From NCBI GenBank assembly GCA_019187085.1, contig JABARS010000013.1, forward strand, positions 94,231 through 158,230: 64,000 nucleotides of DNA. The letters run 5' to 3'. Position 1 is the stretch's first letter. The number at the start of each line of letters is the position of its first letter. Shown one piece after another: positions 1 to 8,714 of the stretch. The position numbers and the translations under genes were made by a program. Source of the DNA: Pseudorhodoplanes sp. GTDB lineage: Bacteria; Pseudomonadota; Alphaproteobacteria; Rhizobiales; Xanthobacteraceae. Below the pieces are notes generated by a model that had not been told where the DNA came from, did not search any database, and worked only from the letters and a program-made list of their open reading frames with translations.

Positions 1-279
1 GGCGTCGATACCGTCGCGGTAACCACGGTGAACGACCCGTTCGTGCTGGGAGCGTGGCAGAAAGCAATCGGGACAAACGAACTGCTGCTGCTGGGCGACG
101 GCAATGCCGAATTTGCATCCGCCATCGGGCTGACCTTCGATGGCTCGCACATCGGGTTCGGCACCCGGTCGCAGCGCTACTCGATGCTCGTCGAGGACGG
201 CGTGGTGAAACAACTCAACGTCGAGCAGCCGGGGAAATTCGAGGTATCGGGCGGCGACACCCTGCTCAAGCAACTCTGA
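1..279 (+). CDS. Peroxiredoxin, C-terminal part (5' end outside window)
   Basis: The frame is already open at base 1 and stops with TGA at 277-279, so only the last 92 residues are present. The visible part (TTVNDPFVLGAW near its start, SGGDTLLKQL at its end) looks like the C-terminal half of a Prx5-type peroxiredoxin of the AhpC/TSA thioredoxin fold, which reduces peroxides using a thiol donor. The peroxidatic Cys would lie upstream and cannot be checked. No cysteine occurs in the visible half, so there is no C-terminal resolving Cys. It converges on rnhA with 3 bp between the stop codons. Confidence 0.8.
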   Translation, partial: GVDTVAVTTVNDPFVLGAWQKAIGTNELLLLGDGNAEFASAIGLTFDGSHIGFGTRSQRYSMLVEDGVVKQLNVEQPGKFEVSGGDTLLKQL

Positions 280-282
280 GCG

Positions 283-747
283 TTACGGCTTCACGCCGCG
301 GGTGAGGCGATCGCGCAGCTCCGCGATCGCTTCGCGCGCGAGTTCGTCGGCGCGCTCGTTCATGGCGTGACCGGCATGGCCTTTGACCCAATGCCAGCGC
401 ACCTGATGGCGCGCGAGCGCGGCATCGAGCCGCTGCCACAGATCGACATTCTTGACCGGCTTCTTGTCGGCGGTGCGCCAGCCATTGGTCTTCCACTTCC
501 TGATCCAACTCGTGATGCCTTCGCGCAGATACTGGCTGTCGGTGTGGAGATCGACCTCGCACGGCCTGGTCAGCGCCTCGAGCGCGGAAATCGCGGCCGT
601 CAACTCCATGCGGTTGTTGGTCGTGTGCAGCTCGCCGCCCTTGATCTCCTTGTGGCGCGTCCCGTGCACAAGGATCGCGCCCCAGCCGCCCGGTCCCGGA
701 TTGCCCGAGCAGGCGCCGTCGGTATAGATCGCGACGATCGTGTTCAC
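283..747 (-). CDS. rnhA: Ribonuclease HI
   Basis: Cytoplasmic endonuclease that cuts the RNA strand of RNA-DNA hybrids (Okazaki primers, R-loops). The 154 residues match the usual length of bacterial RNase HI. The four metal-binding acids fall at the same numbers as in the E. coli enzyme: D10 ([12 protein letters not shown]), E48 (NNRMELTA), D70 (LHTDSQY) and D134 (ERADELA); the catalytic-loop His is H124 (VKGHAGH). It is the last gene of an ispH-thrB-rnhA operon and its ATG overlaps the end of thrB by 4 bp (ATGA), which suggests translational coupling. Confidence 0.97.
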   Translation of the reverse strand: MNTIVAIYTDGACSGNPGPGGWGAILVHGTRHKEIKGGELHTTNNRMELTAAISALEALTRPCEVDLHTDSQYLREGITSWIRKWKTNGWRTADKKPVKNVDLWQRLDAALARHQVRWHWVKGHAGHAMNERADELAREAIAELRDRLTRGVKP

Positions 748-1724
748 GAGGCAAGCTCGCCGATCTCGACGCCGTAGTCGCGCACGCTTTTCGCCCGCTG
801 GTGGAAACGCAGCTTGCGGAAATACTCGTGCGGGCTTTTCGGCTTCACCAACGCGCCGGATGGCACGTTCAGCCAGTCGACCAGCCGCGTGAGCAGGAAG
901 CGCAGGGCAGCCCCGCGCGCGAGCAGCGGCATGGCGTCAAGCTCGGCCTCCGACAACGCGCGCGTCTTGCGATAGGCCTGGATCAGCGCGCGTCCCTTGG
1001 TGACGTTGTAGGAAAAATCCGGCTCGAAGCACCAGGCATTCAGGCAAATCGCGACGTCGTAGGCGAGCGTGTCGGTGCAGGCGAAATAGAAATCGATCAG
1101 CCCGGACAGCCGGTCGCCGAGAAAGAAGACGTTATCCGGAAAAAGATCGGCATGGATGACGCCCTGCGGCAGGTTTCGCGGCCAGCAGTGTTCAAGCAGC
1201 GCCAGTTCCTCGCCGATGGTCGCCCCCATGCCGTGCTGCACCTCGTCGGCGCGCTCGCGGCAGCTTTCGAACAACGGGCGCCAGCCGGCAACCGACAGCG
1301 CATTGGCGCGTGTCATCGCGAAATCGGCGCCGGCCAGATGCAGGCGGGCGAGCGCCTCGCCGACCGCGGCGCAATGCCTGGCGTCGGCGCGGCGCAGCCA
1401 CATGCCTTCGAGAAAGGTCACGATCGCTGCCGGCCGGCCGGCAAGCGTGCCGAGCGTGTCGCCCTTGCGGGTATGGACCGGCTGCGGACAGGTGAGGCCG
1501 CGGCTCGCCAGATGCTCCATCAGGCACAGGAAGAACGGCAGGTCGGCGGCCGCGACGCGCTTCTCGTACAGCGTGAGGATGTAATAGCCGGCTTCGGTGT
1601 GCAGCAGGAAGTTCGAGTTCTCGACGCCCTCGGCGATGCCCTTGTAGGAGAGCAGTTTCCCGATGTCGTATCCCTCGATGAAAGCTTCAAGCTCGTCGGC
1701 CGAAACATCGGTATAGACGGCCAT
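744..1724 (-). CDS. thrB: Homoserine kinase (APH-fold type)
   Basis: Phosphorylates homoserine, the step before threonine synthase. At 326 residues it belongs to the aminoglycoside-phosphotransferase-fold homoserine kinases common in Rhizobiales and Pseudomonas, not to the GHMP-type ThrB of E. coli. The N-terminus ([20 protein letters not shown]) is typical of this family. The catalytic loop [11 protein letters not shown] carries the HxD and Asn of the APH kinases, followed by the metal-binding LIDFYFA. A good Shine-Dalgarno (GGAG then GAGGG) precedes the ATG. Only 3 bp separate it from ispH upstream, and it overlaps rnhA downstream. Confidence 0.95.
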   Translation of the reverse strand: MAVYTDVSADELEAFIEGYDIGKLLSYKGIAEGVENSNFLLHTEAGYYILTLYEKRVAAADLPFFLCLMEHLASRGLTCPQPVHTRKGDTLGTLAGRPAAIVTFLEGMWLRRADARHCAAVGEALARLHLAGADFAMTRANALSVAGWRPLFESCRERADEVQHGMGATIGEELALLEHCWPRNLPQGVIHADLFPDNVFFLGDRLSGLIDFYFACTDTLAYDVAICLNAWCFEPDFSYNVTKGRALIQAYRKTRALSEAELDAMPLLARGAALRFLLTRLVDWLNVPSGALVKPKSPHEYFRKLRFHQRAKSVRDYGVEIGELAS

Positions 1725-1727
1725 CCC

Positions 1728-2708
1728 TCACTCCGCCGCCTCGTTCTGCCGCAACGGGCGCGGCAGCGGAAAGAAGACGCCTTCATATGCCGCCGATTTC
1801 GTCTCGACCTCGACGGCATAACGCTGCGCGAACGCGTCGATGATCTCCTCGACCAGCACTTCCGGCGCGGAGGCACCCGCGGTGATGCCGAGCGAGGACA
1901 ACGTGCCGAAAATCGTCCAGTCGATGTCGGCGGCGCGCTGCACGAGGACGGCGTGGCGGCAGCCGGCGCGCTCGGCCACTTCCCGCAGCCGCTGCGAGTT
2001 CGACGAATTGGGCGCGCCGACAATGATCATGGCATCGACCTGCGGCGCCACGGCCTTCACCGCTTCCTGGCGGTTGGTGGTGGCGTAGCAGATGTCTTCC
2101 TTGTGCGGGCCGACGATGGCGGGGAAACGCTGCTTGAGCAGTTCGACGATCGAGGCGGTGTCGTCGAGCGAGAGCGTGGTCTGGGTCACGTAGGCGAGCC
2201 TGTCGGCGTCGCGCGGGGTGAAGGCGCGCGCGTCCTCGAGCGTCTCGACGAGGCTCACCGCGCCCTCCGGCAACTGGCCCATGGTGCCGACCACTTCCGG
2301 GTGGCCGGCATGGCCGATCAGCACGATCTCGCGGCCACGCCGGTAATGGATCTCGGCCTCGCGGTGCACCTTGGTCACGAGCGGACAGGTGGCATCGAGG
2401 GCGAAGAAGTTCCGCCGCTGCGCCTCCTCGGGCACGGACTTGGCGACACCGTGCGCGGAGAAGATGACCGGGGCGGTCGTGTCGGGGATTTCGTCGAGCT
2501 CTTCGACGAACACCGCGCCCTTGGCCTTGAGGCCGTCGACCACGTAGCGGTTGTGCACGATTTCGTGGCGGACATAGACCGGCGGCCCATAGAGGGCGAG
2601 CGCCCGCTCCACCGAATCGATGGCCCGCACCACCCCGGCGCAGAAACCGCGCGGGGAACACAGGACGACCTTCAGGCGCGGCTTGGCAGGGCCCTTATCG
2701 GCGGACAT
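1728..2708 (-). CDS. ispH: 4-hydroxy-3-methylbut-2-enyl diphosphate reductase
   Basis: Last enzyme of the MEP isoprenoid pathway; it reduces HMBPP to IPP and DMAPP with a 4Fe-4S cluster. The three cluster cysteines sit in SPRGFCAGV near the N-terminus, in [10 protein letters not shown], and in [10 protein letters not shown]; the substrate-site stretch [10 protein letters not shown] follows. I start at the ATG at 2708 (326 residues) because the conserved core begins about 15 residues later. A GTG at 2753 in the same frame would add 15 residues, and neither start has a strong Shine-Dalgarno. First gene of the ispH-thrB-rnhA operon, divergent from trcR. Confidence 0.95.
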   Translation of the reverse strand: MSADKGPAKPRLKVVLCSPRGFCAGVVRAIDSVERALALYGPPVYVRHEIVHNRYVVDGLKAKGAVFVEELDEIPDTTAPVIFSAHGVAKSVPEEAQRRNFFALDATCPLVTKVHREAEIHYRRGREIVLIGHAGHPEVVGTMGQLPEGAVSLVETLEDARAFTPRDADRLAYVTQTTLSLDDTASIVELLKQRFPAIVGPHKEDICYATTNRQEAVKAVAPQVDAMIIVGAPNSSNSQRLREVAERAGCRHAVLVQRAADIDWTIFGTLSSLGITAGASAPEVLVEEIIDAFAQRYAVEVETKSAAYEGVFFPLPRPLRQNEAAE

Positions 2709-2956
2709 GGCAGAACGACCCGATGGCGACGACAAGCCCGACATGGGCCGCACCCACCACCCCTGTCAAGGTGCGCCCGAAAAGCGGGTAATGGGCCGCA
2801 GGACGGCGTTTTCGGCGCGAAAAAGGCGCCCACGGGCCATTGGACACCGGGCCGGCCAATCCCTATATTCTGGCCACTTTCCCTTATCCCCGATGAAGGA
2901 GAGGCTTCGCCCGAAGGGCGGGCGGAGCGCAAAACCCTTTTGCCCGGAGACCCCCG

Positions 2957-3655
2957 ATGTCGAACGTTCCGCTGATGCCCAAGGCGACCGCCGTCTGGCT
3001 CACCGAGAATACCGCGCTCTCGTTCGACCAGATCGCCGAATTCTGCAAGCTGCATCCGCTCGAGGTGAAAGCCATCGCCGACGGCGACGCGGCGCAGGGC
3101 ATCAAGGGCCTCGACCCCATCCAGACCGGCCAGCTCACCCGCGACGAGATCGAGCGCGGAGAGGCCGAGCCGCGCTACAAGCTCAAGCTCGCCGAGCGCA
3201 AGGTGCGCCTGCCCGAGCAGAAGACCAAGCGCGGCCCGCGCTATACGCCCGTTTCCCGCCGCCAGGACCGGCCGAACGCCATCCTCTGGCTGGTGCGCAA
3301 CCATCCCGAGCTGAAGGACAGCCAGATCATGCGCCTCGTCGGCACCACCAAGTCGACGATCCAGGGCATCCGCGAGCGCACCCACTGGAACTCCGCCAAC
3401 CTGCAGCCGCTCGACCCGGTGACGCTCGGCCTGTGCTCGCAGATCGATCTCGACCTCGAGGTAAGCCGCGCGGCCAAGGAGAAGCCGGCCACGATCGAGA
3501 GCGGCACCACGCTGCTGCCGGCCTCGGTTACGACCGCGCCGGCGCCCGAAGAGCCCACGCCGGCCGAAACCAAGAAGCGCGAGGACATGGACGTCGACGC
3601 CGTGTTCGCCAAGCTCAAGCAGATCGGCGGCAAGGGCGAGCAGACCGACGAATAA
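2957..3655 (+). CDS. trcR: TrcR-type cell-cycle regulator (DUF1013)
   Basis: A 232-residue protein of the DUF1013 family, nearly confined to Alphaproteobacteria and described in that group as the transcriptional regulator TrcR. Residues 1-90 (LMPKATAVWLTENTALSFDQ, then IKGLDPIQTGQLTRDEIERG) and the helix-turn-helix-like part around residues 105-150 (PNAILWLVRNHPELKDSQI, LVGTTKSTIQGIRERTHWN) are strongly family-like. The tail after residue 180 is acidic and low in complexity. A GGAG sits just ahead of the ATG. Monocistronic by spacing. What it regulates in this organism is not visible here. Confidence 0.85.
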   Translation: MSNVPLMPKATAVWLTENTALSFDQIAEFCKLHPLEVKAIADGDAAQGIKGLDPIQTGQLTRDEIERGEAEPRYKLKLAERKVRLPEQKTKRGPRYTPVSRRQDRPNAILWLVRNHPELKDSQIMRLVGTTKSTIQGIRERTHWNSANLQPLDPVTLGLCSQIDLDLEVSRAAKEKPATIESGTTLLPASVTTAPAPEEPTPAETKKREDMDVDAVFAKLKQIGGKGEQTDE

Positions 3656-3811
3656 GCGTTGCGGCGCCCTCCGCACCCCGACTTCGCCGACAACCGGCCC
3701 GGCGACGTTCGGACGCGGAGTGTGGCTTCCCGGCACTAGGGCACGCGGCCGCGGACCGGTAATTTTGCGCCCGGCTGGGGGGCCCAAAAACACCGATCCG
3801 AGTCCATCGGT

Positions 3812-3827
3812 CGGAACCATGGTTCCG
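3812..3827. promoter_or_regulatory. Perfect 16-bp palindrome at the start of the L,D-transpeptidase gene
   Basis: CGGAACCATGGTTCCG is self-complementary. It spans the ATG at 3819 and ends just before the preferred GTG start at 3837, partly covering the GGAG Shine-Dalgarno at 3827-3830. It could be an operator or an mRNA hairpin limiting initiation; a function is inference only. Confidence 0.35.
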
Positions 3828-3836
3828 GAGACTGCC

Positions 3837-4595
3837 GTGAAACTGTCCGCACTGATTGTCGCCGCGTCGCTTGCCGTCTGTCCCGTCTTCGATTCCGCGC
3901 TCGCCCAGTCGGCCGAGCCCGCTGCCGCGCCCAAACCCGCAGCAAAGCCGAGGCCCAAGCGCACCGCCGCGCCCGAACCCTCGATCACCGACCGCATCGC
4001 CGATTTCTTCCGCGCGACGCCGGCGAGCGCGCCGGCCGCATCCCCGCGCGCAACGGGACGCCCGTCGGCCGCGAACGCCAACGAGGTCATGCTGCGCCGC
4101 GCCGCCTCGAGCTATTCGACGTCCTCGAACGCGCTCGGCTTCGGCCTCTACCGCGTCACGCCGCGCGAGACGGTGCAGTTCCGCGAGAAGCACGCGCCCG
4201 GCACCATCATCGTGCGCCAGCGCGAGAAGCGGCTCTATTACGTGAACGGCGACGGCACGGCGATCCGCTACGCCATCGCGGTCGGACGCGAAGGCGCGGC
4301 CTGGGCCGGCGTCTCGAGCGTCTCCGACAAGCGCGAATGGCCGGACTGGACGCCGACGCCGAACATTCTCGCCAAGCAGCCCGACCTGCCGCGCTTCGTG
4401 GAAGGCGGGCCGGCCAATCCGATGGGCGCGCGCGCGCTCTATCTCGGCGCCACCATGTACCGCATCCACGGCACCAACGAGCCGTGGCGGATCGGCGAGG
4501 AAGTGTCGTCGGGCTGCATCCGGCTGAGCAACGACGACATCGTCGATCTCTACAACCGCACGCGGCTCGGCGCGACGGTGATCGTGCAGCGCTGA
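3837..4595 (+). CDS. YkuD-family L,D-transpeptidase, exported
   Basis: Predicted periplasmic L,D-transpeptidase making 3-3 peptidoglycan cross-links or attaching proteins to the wall. The start taken is GTG at 3837, with GGAG six bases upstream; this gives a clean signal peptide (MKLSALIVAASLAVCPVF, cut near ALAQ). An ATG at 3819 in frame would add six residues. Residues 20-75 form an Ala/Pro linker, then comes the YkuD domain with RIHGTN and the catalytic SSGCIRLSNDD, followed by ATVIVQR at the end. About 252 residues. Followed by a strong hairpin terminator at 4620. Confidence 0.88.
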   Translation: MKLSALIVAASLAVCPVFDSALAQSAEPAAAPKPAAKPRPKRTAAPEPSITDRIADFFRATPASAPAASPRATGRPSAANANEVMLRRAASSYSTSSNALGFGLYRVTPRETVQFREKHAPGTIIVRQREKRLYYVNGDGTAIRYAIAVGREGAAWAGVSSVSDKREWPDWTPTPNILAKQPDLPRFVEGGPANPMGARALYLGATMYRIHGTNEPWRIGEEVSSGCIRLSNDDIVDLYNRTRLGATVIVQR

Positions 4596-4619
4596 GGACG
4601 GACTTTACAGGGGTGGGCG

Positions 4620-4656
4620 CGATGGCCGGGCGCATGCCCGGCCATCGTCGTTTCTG
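4620..4656 (+). terminator. Rho-independent terminator after the L,D-transpeptidase gene
   Basis: Perfect 12-bp inverted repeat CGATGGCCGGGC / GCCCGGCCATCG around a GCAT loop, followed by TCGTTTCTG. The T-run is short, so termination may be partial; the next gene starts at 4669. Confidence 0.6.
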
Positions 4657-4668
4657 AAGGACGCGCCG

Positions 4669-5199
4669 ATGACACGTCCCGCGTGGCGGCCGATGACGGC
4701 GGACGATGTCGCGGCCGCGCACGCGCTCTCGCAGACCGTGCATCCCGGCTATCCGGAGGCACGCGCGGTCTTCGCCGAGCGCCACCAGCTTTATCCGCAG
4801 GGCTGTTTCGCGCTCGTGCGCGAAGGCAGGCTCTGCGGATACGCGCTCTCGCATCCCTTCCCCGCTGACAGCGCGCCCGCGCTCGACACGCTCATCGGCG
4901 CGCTACCGCGCGAGGCCGGCAATTACTACATCCACGACGTCGCGATGCTGCAGGAGGCGCGCGGCCACGGCGCGGCGTCCGCGATCGTCGAACGCCTGAA
5001 GACGCATGCCCGCGCCGGGGGCTTTGCGTGCGTGAGCCTGATCGCGGTCAACGATTCGGCCGCCTTCTGGACGCGGCACGAGTTTGCCGCGCGCGCCGTG
5101 CCCGCGCTGGCCGGCAAGCTCGCAAGCTACGGCGCGCACGCCGTCTACATGCGCTGCGCATTGCGGGCGGCGACGCGCGCGCACGGAAGCGAGCCCTGA
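4669..5199 (+). CDS. GNAT-family N-acetyltransferase
   Basis: A 176-residue single-domain GCN5-type acetyltransferase. The N-terminus WRPMTADDVAAAHALSQ is the usual first strand and helix. The acetyl-CoA-binding motif A region reads YIHDVAMLQEARGHGAASAI (V-x-x-x-x-R/Q-G-x-G/A form), and NDSAAFWTRHEFAA is the motif B region seen in many members. The acceptor substrate cannot be told from the sequence. It follows the L,D-transpeptidase by 73 bp across a terminator, so it may have its own promoter. No signal peptide. Confidence 0.82.
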   Translation: MTRPAWRPMTADDVAAAHALSQTVHPGYPEARAVFAERHQLYPQGCFALVREGRLCGYALSHPFPADSAPALDTLIGALPREAGNYYIHDVAMLQEARGHGAASAIVERLKTHARAGGFACVSLIAVNDSAAFWTRHEFAARAVPALAGKLASYGAHAVYMRCALRAATRAHGSEP

Positions 5200-5966
5200 T
5201 TTTTTTACTCGCGGCTTCACTTGCAACCTCGCCTACGGCTTCACTTGCGGCTTCCCGTCCTTGCAGCAGGCGCGCGCATGCGCCCCTGTTCTTTGCAAGG
5301 CGCGGGGGCGCCTTCGTCTTTTCCCTTCGCGCACGCGGCGAGGGGAGCGGAGCGCCGGGCGGCGCACCACTTTCGTTCCGCGCCTGACGCAAACGGATGG
5401 ACGCGATCCGCGCCGCCCGTCCGCGCCCCGCGCGGGGCGTCTCCGGCGAAGAGACGCCGCGCCGTCCGGCGCTCCACCGCGGCTCGTCCCCGAAGCTGTC
5501 GCTTCAGGTGCGGCGTCGGGCCGCGCTTTCCCGCGCATTCGCGCGCGTGTCAGCCGGCTCCCGGCGGCGGCTCATAGTGGCCGCGGGCGGAGCCCCGACG
5601 CCGCCCGGGTGCGGGTTTGCGAAACCCGCCCGCAGGCGCCGCCCCGATCCCCGCTTCGCGAACGCCTCTAGAAGCGCCCCTCGGTGGGTTCAGGTGATAG
5701 GAATATAATCCCGACCGGGAAGAATATCAAGTCTTTTCTCGAACGGCCGCGGCCGGGCGCAAAGCGCGCGAGCCGGCTGCACGTCATCTCGGCCCTTCGC
5801 GAAAGCGAAGGCGCCGGCATCGTTTGCAAATGTCGCATTCGACCGCAATTCGGAAAACGGTTCCGGCTCTCGCTTCGCTCGGCCGGGGCGACGACCAGCG
5901 CTGCGTCCGGGATGACGGATCAGTGTTGCCTTGTTCCTCATGTGAGGCGCGCTGCGCATTGTAATC
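5200..5966. other. Gene-free stretch with repeats
   Basis: About 770 bp without a convincing gene. Several frames stay open only because of GC bias; they are arginine/alanine-rich and lack Shine-Dalgarno sequences and domains. The first part has a 13-bp direct repeat CGGCTTCACTTGC (5212-5224 and 5236-5248). The last part (about 5755-5945) is a copy of a dispersed element also found at 43500-43670. The region ends at the higBA promoter. Confidence 0.7.
5755..5945 (+). repeat. Dispersed intergenic repeat A, copy 1
   Basis: Shares long, imperfect blocks in the same order with 43500-43670: GCACGTCAT, CGAAAGCGAAGG versus CAAAAGCGAAGG, GCATTCGACCGCAATTCGGA versus GCATTCGACTGCAATTCGGA, then CTCGGCCGGG. 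It is non-coding and has no transposase. It resembles the dispersed intergenic repeats known from Bradyrhizobium-like genomes. Confidence 0.7.
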
Positions 5967-5995
5967 TTGATCCTCATAACGTTATGCGTTATAGA
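5967..5995 (+). promoter_or_regulatory. higBA promoter with embedded palindromic operator
   Basis: A -35-like TTGATC (5967-5972), a 17-bp spacer and a -10-like TATAGA (5990-5995). The spacer holds the perfect palindrome CATAACGTTATG (5975-5986), overlapped by a second arm pair ATAACG/CGTTAT (5976-5981 and 5987-5992). Such operators are bound by the HigA antitoxin in known systems. The predicted transcript start falls at or next to the higB ATG at 6001, so the mRNA may be leaderless. Confidence 0.6.
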
Positions 5996-6000
5996 GCGTC

Positions 6001-6282
6001 ATGATTGTCAGTTTCGCTGACAGCGAGACCGAGAAAATCTGGCATGGCGAGCGCAGCTCCCGCCTCCCGGGCGACATTCAAGCAACGGCGCTGCGCAAGC
6101 TTCGTCTGGTCAATGCGGCGAAGAAAATCGACGATCTGCGCGTGCCGCCCGGCAACCGGCTGGAGCGGCTGAAAGGCGATCACGCCGGGTACTGGAGCAT
6201 CCGCATCAACGAGCAGTGGCGGATCGTCTTCCGCTGGACCGAAGGAGGAGCCGAGCATGTCTCGATCACGGACTACCACTGA
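6001..6282 (+). CDS. higB: HigB-type toxin (RelE/ParE superfamily)
   Basis: A 93-residue protein of the HigB 'killer protein' family of type II toxins, ribosome-dependent mRNA interferases of the RelE fold. The start MIVSFADSETEKIWHGERS and the later RLERLKGDHAGYWSIRINEQ and WRIVFRW are typical family blocks. The order toxin then antitoxin is the usual higBA order. It overlaps higA by 26 bp. There is no Shine-Dalgarno ahead of the ATG and the putative -10 box ends 5 bp before it. The adjoining DNA is repeat-rich, as expected for a mobile addiction module. Confidence 0.9.
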   Translation: MIVSFADSETEKIWHGERSSRLPGDIQATALRKLRLVNAAKKIDDLRVPPGNRLERLKGDHAGYWSIRINEQWRIVFRWTEGGAEHVSITDYH

Positions 6283-6568
6283 GCGACTGCCAAATCCGAC
6301 GCCCGGCGAAATCCTGCTCGAGGAATTTCTCAAGCCGATGGGCCTGTCGCAGACGGCGCTTGCGCGCGCGATCGGCGTGCCGCCGCGGCGCATCAACGAG
6401 ATCGTGCTCGGCAAGCGCACCGTGACCGCCGACACCGACCTGCGGCTGGCGCGCTATTTCGGGATGAGCGACGGATTCTTTTTGCAGCTTCAGGCCGACC
6501 ACGACCTGATGGCGCGGCGGCGGCAGATCGGCGACAAGCTGAAAGCGATCAGGCCAAGGGCGGCGTGA
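6257..6568 (+). CDS. higA: HigA-type antitoxin (XRE/Cro helix-turn-helix)
   Basis: A 103-residue antitoxin of the HigA/VapI family. The N-terminal PTPGEILLEEFLKPMGLSQT and the helix-turn-helix QTALARAIGVPPRRINEIVL are hallmarks; the C-terminal YFGMSDGFFLQLQADHDL is also family-typical. It should neutralise HigB and repress the operon through the palindrome at 5975-5992. The start lies inside higB (26-bp overlap) after GGAGGAG, so translation is probably coupled. Confidence 0.92.
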   Translation: MSRSRTTTERLPNPTPGEILLEEFLKPMGLSQTALARAIGVPPRRINEIVLGKRTVTADTDLRLARYFGMSDGFFLQLQADHDLMARRRQIGDKLKAIRPRAA

Positions 6569-6585
6569 GTGTGGCGCGCGCGACC

Positions 6586-6715
6586 TTGCTCCTCATGATG
6601 AGGAGCGCTGCGCAGCAGCGCGTTTCGAACCATGAGGCCCAGCATGGGCCGCCTGCATCCTTCGAGACGCGGCCTTACGGCCGCTCCTCAGGATGAGGCG
6701 GATGGAGGTTTGCGC
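6586..6715. repeat. Dispersed intergenic repeat B, copy 1
   Basis: Contains two self-complementary CTCATNATGAG/CTCAGGATGAG-type blocks and the core CATCCTTCGAGACGCGGCC. Related sequence is found at 11622-11740 and 43672-43730. It is a REP-like palindromic repeat downstream of higA and downstream of prpE on the other strand. Confidence 0.6.
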
Positions 6716-6797
6716 GCGTGAGAAACACGACGGGTTTCGCTGCGTTCAATCCACCTTGTGCATGTGTCCGGGATAACGGATGCTGGCGCTGCTACGC

Positions 6798-8714
6798 CTA
6801 CGCCCCCACGCCCTTGCCCTTCAGCGCCGCGCCGATCTCCTCGAGGATCGCGGGATCGTCGATGGTGGCGGGCATCTTCCATTCGTCGCCGTCGGCGATC
6901 TTCTTCATGGTGCCGCGCAGGATCTTGCCCGAGCGCGTCTTGGGCAGGCGCTTGACCATGATCGCGAGCTTGAAGGCGGCGACGGGGCCGATCTTCTCGC
7001 GCACCAGCGCCACGATCTCCTTCTCGATCTCGGCCGGCTCGCGGTTGACGCCGGCTTTCAGCACGATGAAGCCGCAGGGCACCTCGCCCTTCAGTTCGTC
7101 CCTGATGCCCATCACCGCGCATTCGGCAACGTCGGGATGCGAGGCGAGCACCTCCTCCATGCCGCCGGTCGAAAGGCGGTGGCCGGCGACATTGATGATG
7201 TCGTCAGTGCGGCCCATGACGAAGACATAGCCGTCGGCGTCCTTGTAGCCGGCGTCGGCCGTCTTGTAGTAGCCGGGGAATTCGTTGAGGTAGCTTTCCT
7301 TGAAGCGCTCGTCCTGCTGCCAGAGCGTGGGGAAGCAGCCGGGCGGCAGCGGCAGTTTCACGACGATCGAGCCGATAGTGCCGGCCGCCACCGGCTTGCA
7401 GGCCTCGTCGACGATGTCGATGTGATAGCCCGGCATCGGCACGGTGGCCGAGCCGTGCTTGACCGGCAGCGCGCCGAGGCCGAGCGGATTGCCGGCGATG
7501 CACCAGCCGGTCTCGGTCTGCCACCAGTGATCGAGCACCGGCCGCCTGAGCAGATTTTCCGCCCATTGCAGCGTGTCGGGGTCGGCGCGCTCGCCGGCCA
7601 GGAACAGCGCGCGGAATTTCGACAGGTCGTATTGCGCGAGCAGCTTGCCCTGCGGGTCTTCCTTCTTGATGGCGCGGAAGGCGGTCGGCGCGGTGAACAT
7701 GGTCGAGCAGCCGTGCTCGGCGATCACGCGCCAGAAGGCACCGGCATCGGGCGTGCCAACCGGCTTGCCTTCGTAGAGGATCGTCGTGCAGCCGTGGAAC
7801 AGCGGCGCATAGACGATGTAGGAATGGCCGACCACCCAGCCGACGTCGGAGGCCGCCCAATAGACCTCGCCCGGCTCCACGCCGTAGAGATTCTTCATCG
7901 ACCATTTGAGCGCGACCATGTGGCCGCCATTGTCGCGCACCACACCCTTGGGGATGCCGGTCGTGCCCGACGTGTAGAGGATGTAGAGCGGATCGGTGGC
8001 GAGCAGCGGCACGCAGTCGGCGGACTTCTTCGCCGCGATGGCGGCGTCGCGCAGGTCGCGCCAGTCATGGTCGCGGCCCGATATCATGCCGGCCTGCGCC
8101 TGCGGGCGCTGCAGGATGACGCAGGCCTGCGGCTTCGCCTTGGCGAGATTGATCGCCTCGTCGAGCAGCGGCTTGTACTGCACGACGCGGCCGGGCTCGA
8201 GGCCGCAGCTCGCCGAGAGGATCAGCTTGGGCTTGGCGTCGTCGATGCGGGTGGCGAGCTCCTTGGCCGCGAAGCCGCCGAACACCACCGAATGCACCGC
8301 GCCGATGCGCGCGCAGGCGAGCATGCCGAACACCGCCTCCGGCACCATCGGCATGTAGAGGATGACGCGGTCGCCCTTCTCCACGCCGAAATCCTTCAGC
8401 ATGGCGGCGAGCGTCTTCACCTCGAACAGGACCTCCTCGTAGGAATAGCCCTGCTTGGTGCCGGCCATCGGCGAATCGTAGATCAGCGCGGCCTGCGCAC
8501 CGCGCCCGGAGGCAACGTGACGGTCGAGCGCGTTGTAGCAGGTGTTGCAGACGGCTCCTGTGAACCAGCGCCCATAGATGCCGGCATCGGGATCGAACAC
8601 CTTCTTCGCCGGCTCGAACCAGTCGATCTCGCGCGCGGCCTCACCCCAGAAGTCCTGCGGATCGCGCTGCCAGTGCGCATAAATGTCGTGATAGCGGCTC
8701 GTGCGCGCGTCCAT
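6798..8714 (-). CDS. prpE: Propionyl-CoA synthetase (AMP-forming)
   Basis: Activates propionate to propionyl-CoA through an acyl-adenylate, in the cytoplasm. The start chosen is ATG 8714, with GGGAGGA upstream, giving 638 residues; the longer open frame upstream lacks such support. The N-terminal domain RYHDIYAHWQRDPQDFWGEA and the GRWFTGAVCNTCYNALDRHV block favour PrpE over acetyl-CoA synthetase. Adenylation motifs: YTSGTTGIPKGVV, WWQTETG, YKTADAGYKDADGY; the C-terminal PKTRSGKILRGTMKKIADG carries the catalytic, acetylation-regulated Lys. Acetyl-CoA synthetase activity remains possible. Confidence 0.9.
   Translation of the reverse strand: MDARTSRYHDIYAHWQRDPQDFWGEAAREIDWFEPAKKVFDPDAGIYGRWFTGAVCNTCYNALDRHVASGRGAQAALIYDSPMAGTKQGYSYEEVLFEVKTLAAMLKDFGVEKGDRVILYMPMVPEAVFGMLACARIGAVHSVVFGGFAAKELATRIDDAKPKLILSASCGLEPGRVVQYKPLLDEAINLAKAKPQACVILQRPQAQAGMISGRDHDWRDLRDAAIAAKKSADCVPLLATDPLYILYTSGTTGIPKGVVRDNGGHMVALKWSMKNLYGVEPGEVYWAASDVGWVVGHSYIVYAPLFHGCTTILYEGKPVGTPDAGAFWRVIAEHGCSTMFTAPTAFRAIKKEDPQGKLLAQYDLSKFRALFLAGERADPDTLQWAENLLRRPVLDHWWQTETGWCIAGNPLGLGALPVKHGSATVPMPGYHIDIVDEACKPVAAGTIGSIVVKLPLPPGCFPTLWQQDERFKESYLNEFPGYYKTADAGYKDADGYVFVMGRTDDIINVAGHRLSTGGMEEVLASHPDVAECAVMGIRDELKGEVPCGFIVLKAGVNREPAEIEKEIVALVREKIGPVAAFKLAIMVKRLPKTRSGKILRGTMKKIADGDEWKMPATIDDPAILEEIGAALKGKGVGA

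Noticed and set aside
801..2975. A 724-codon open frame on the plus strand
   Set aside because: Antisense shadow of thrB and ispH, both of which have clear catalytic motifs.
5028..5700. Several 60-195-codon frames in the region after the GNAT gene
   Set aside because: Arg/Ala/Pro-rich, mutually overlapping in all frames, no Shine-Dalgarno or known domain.
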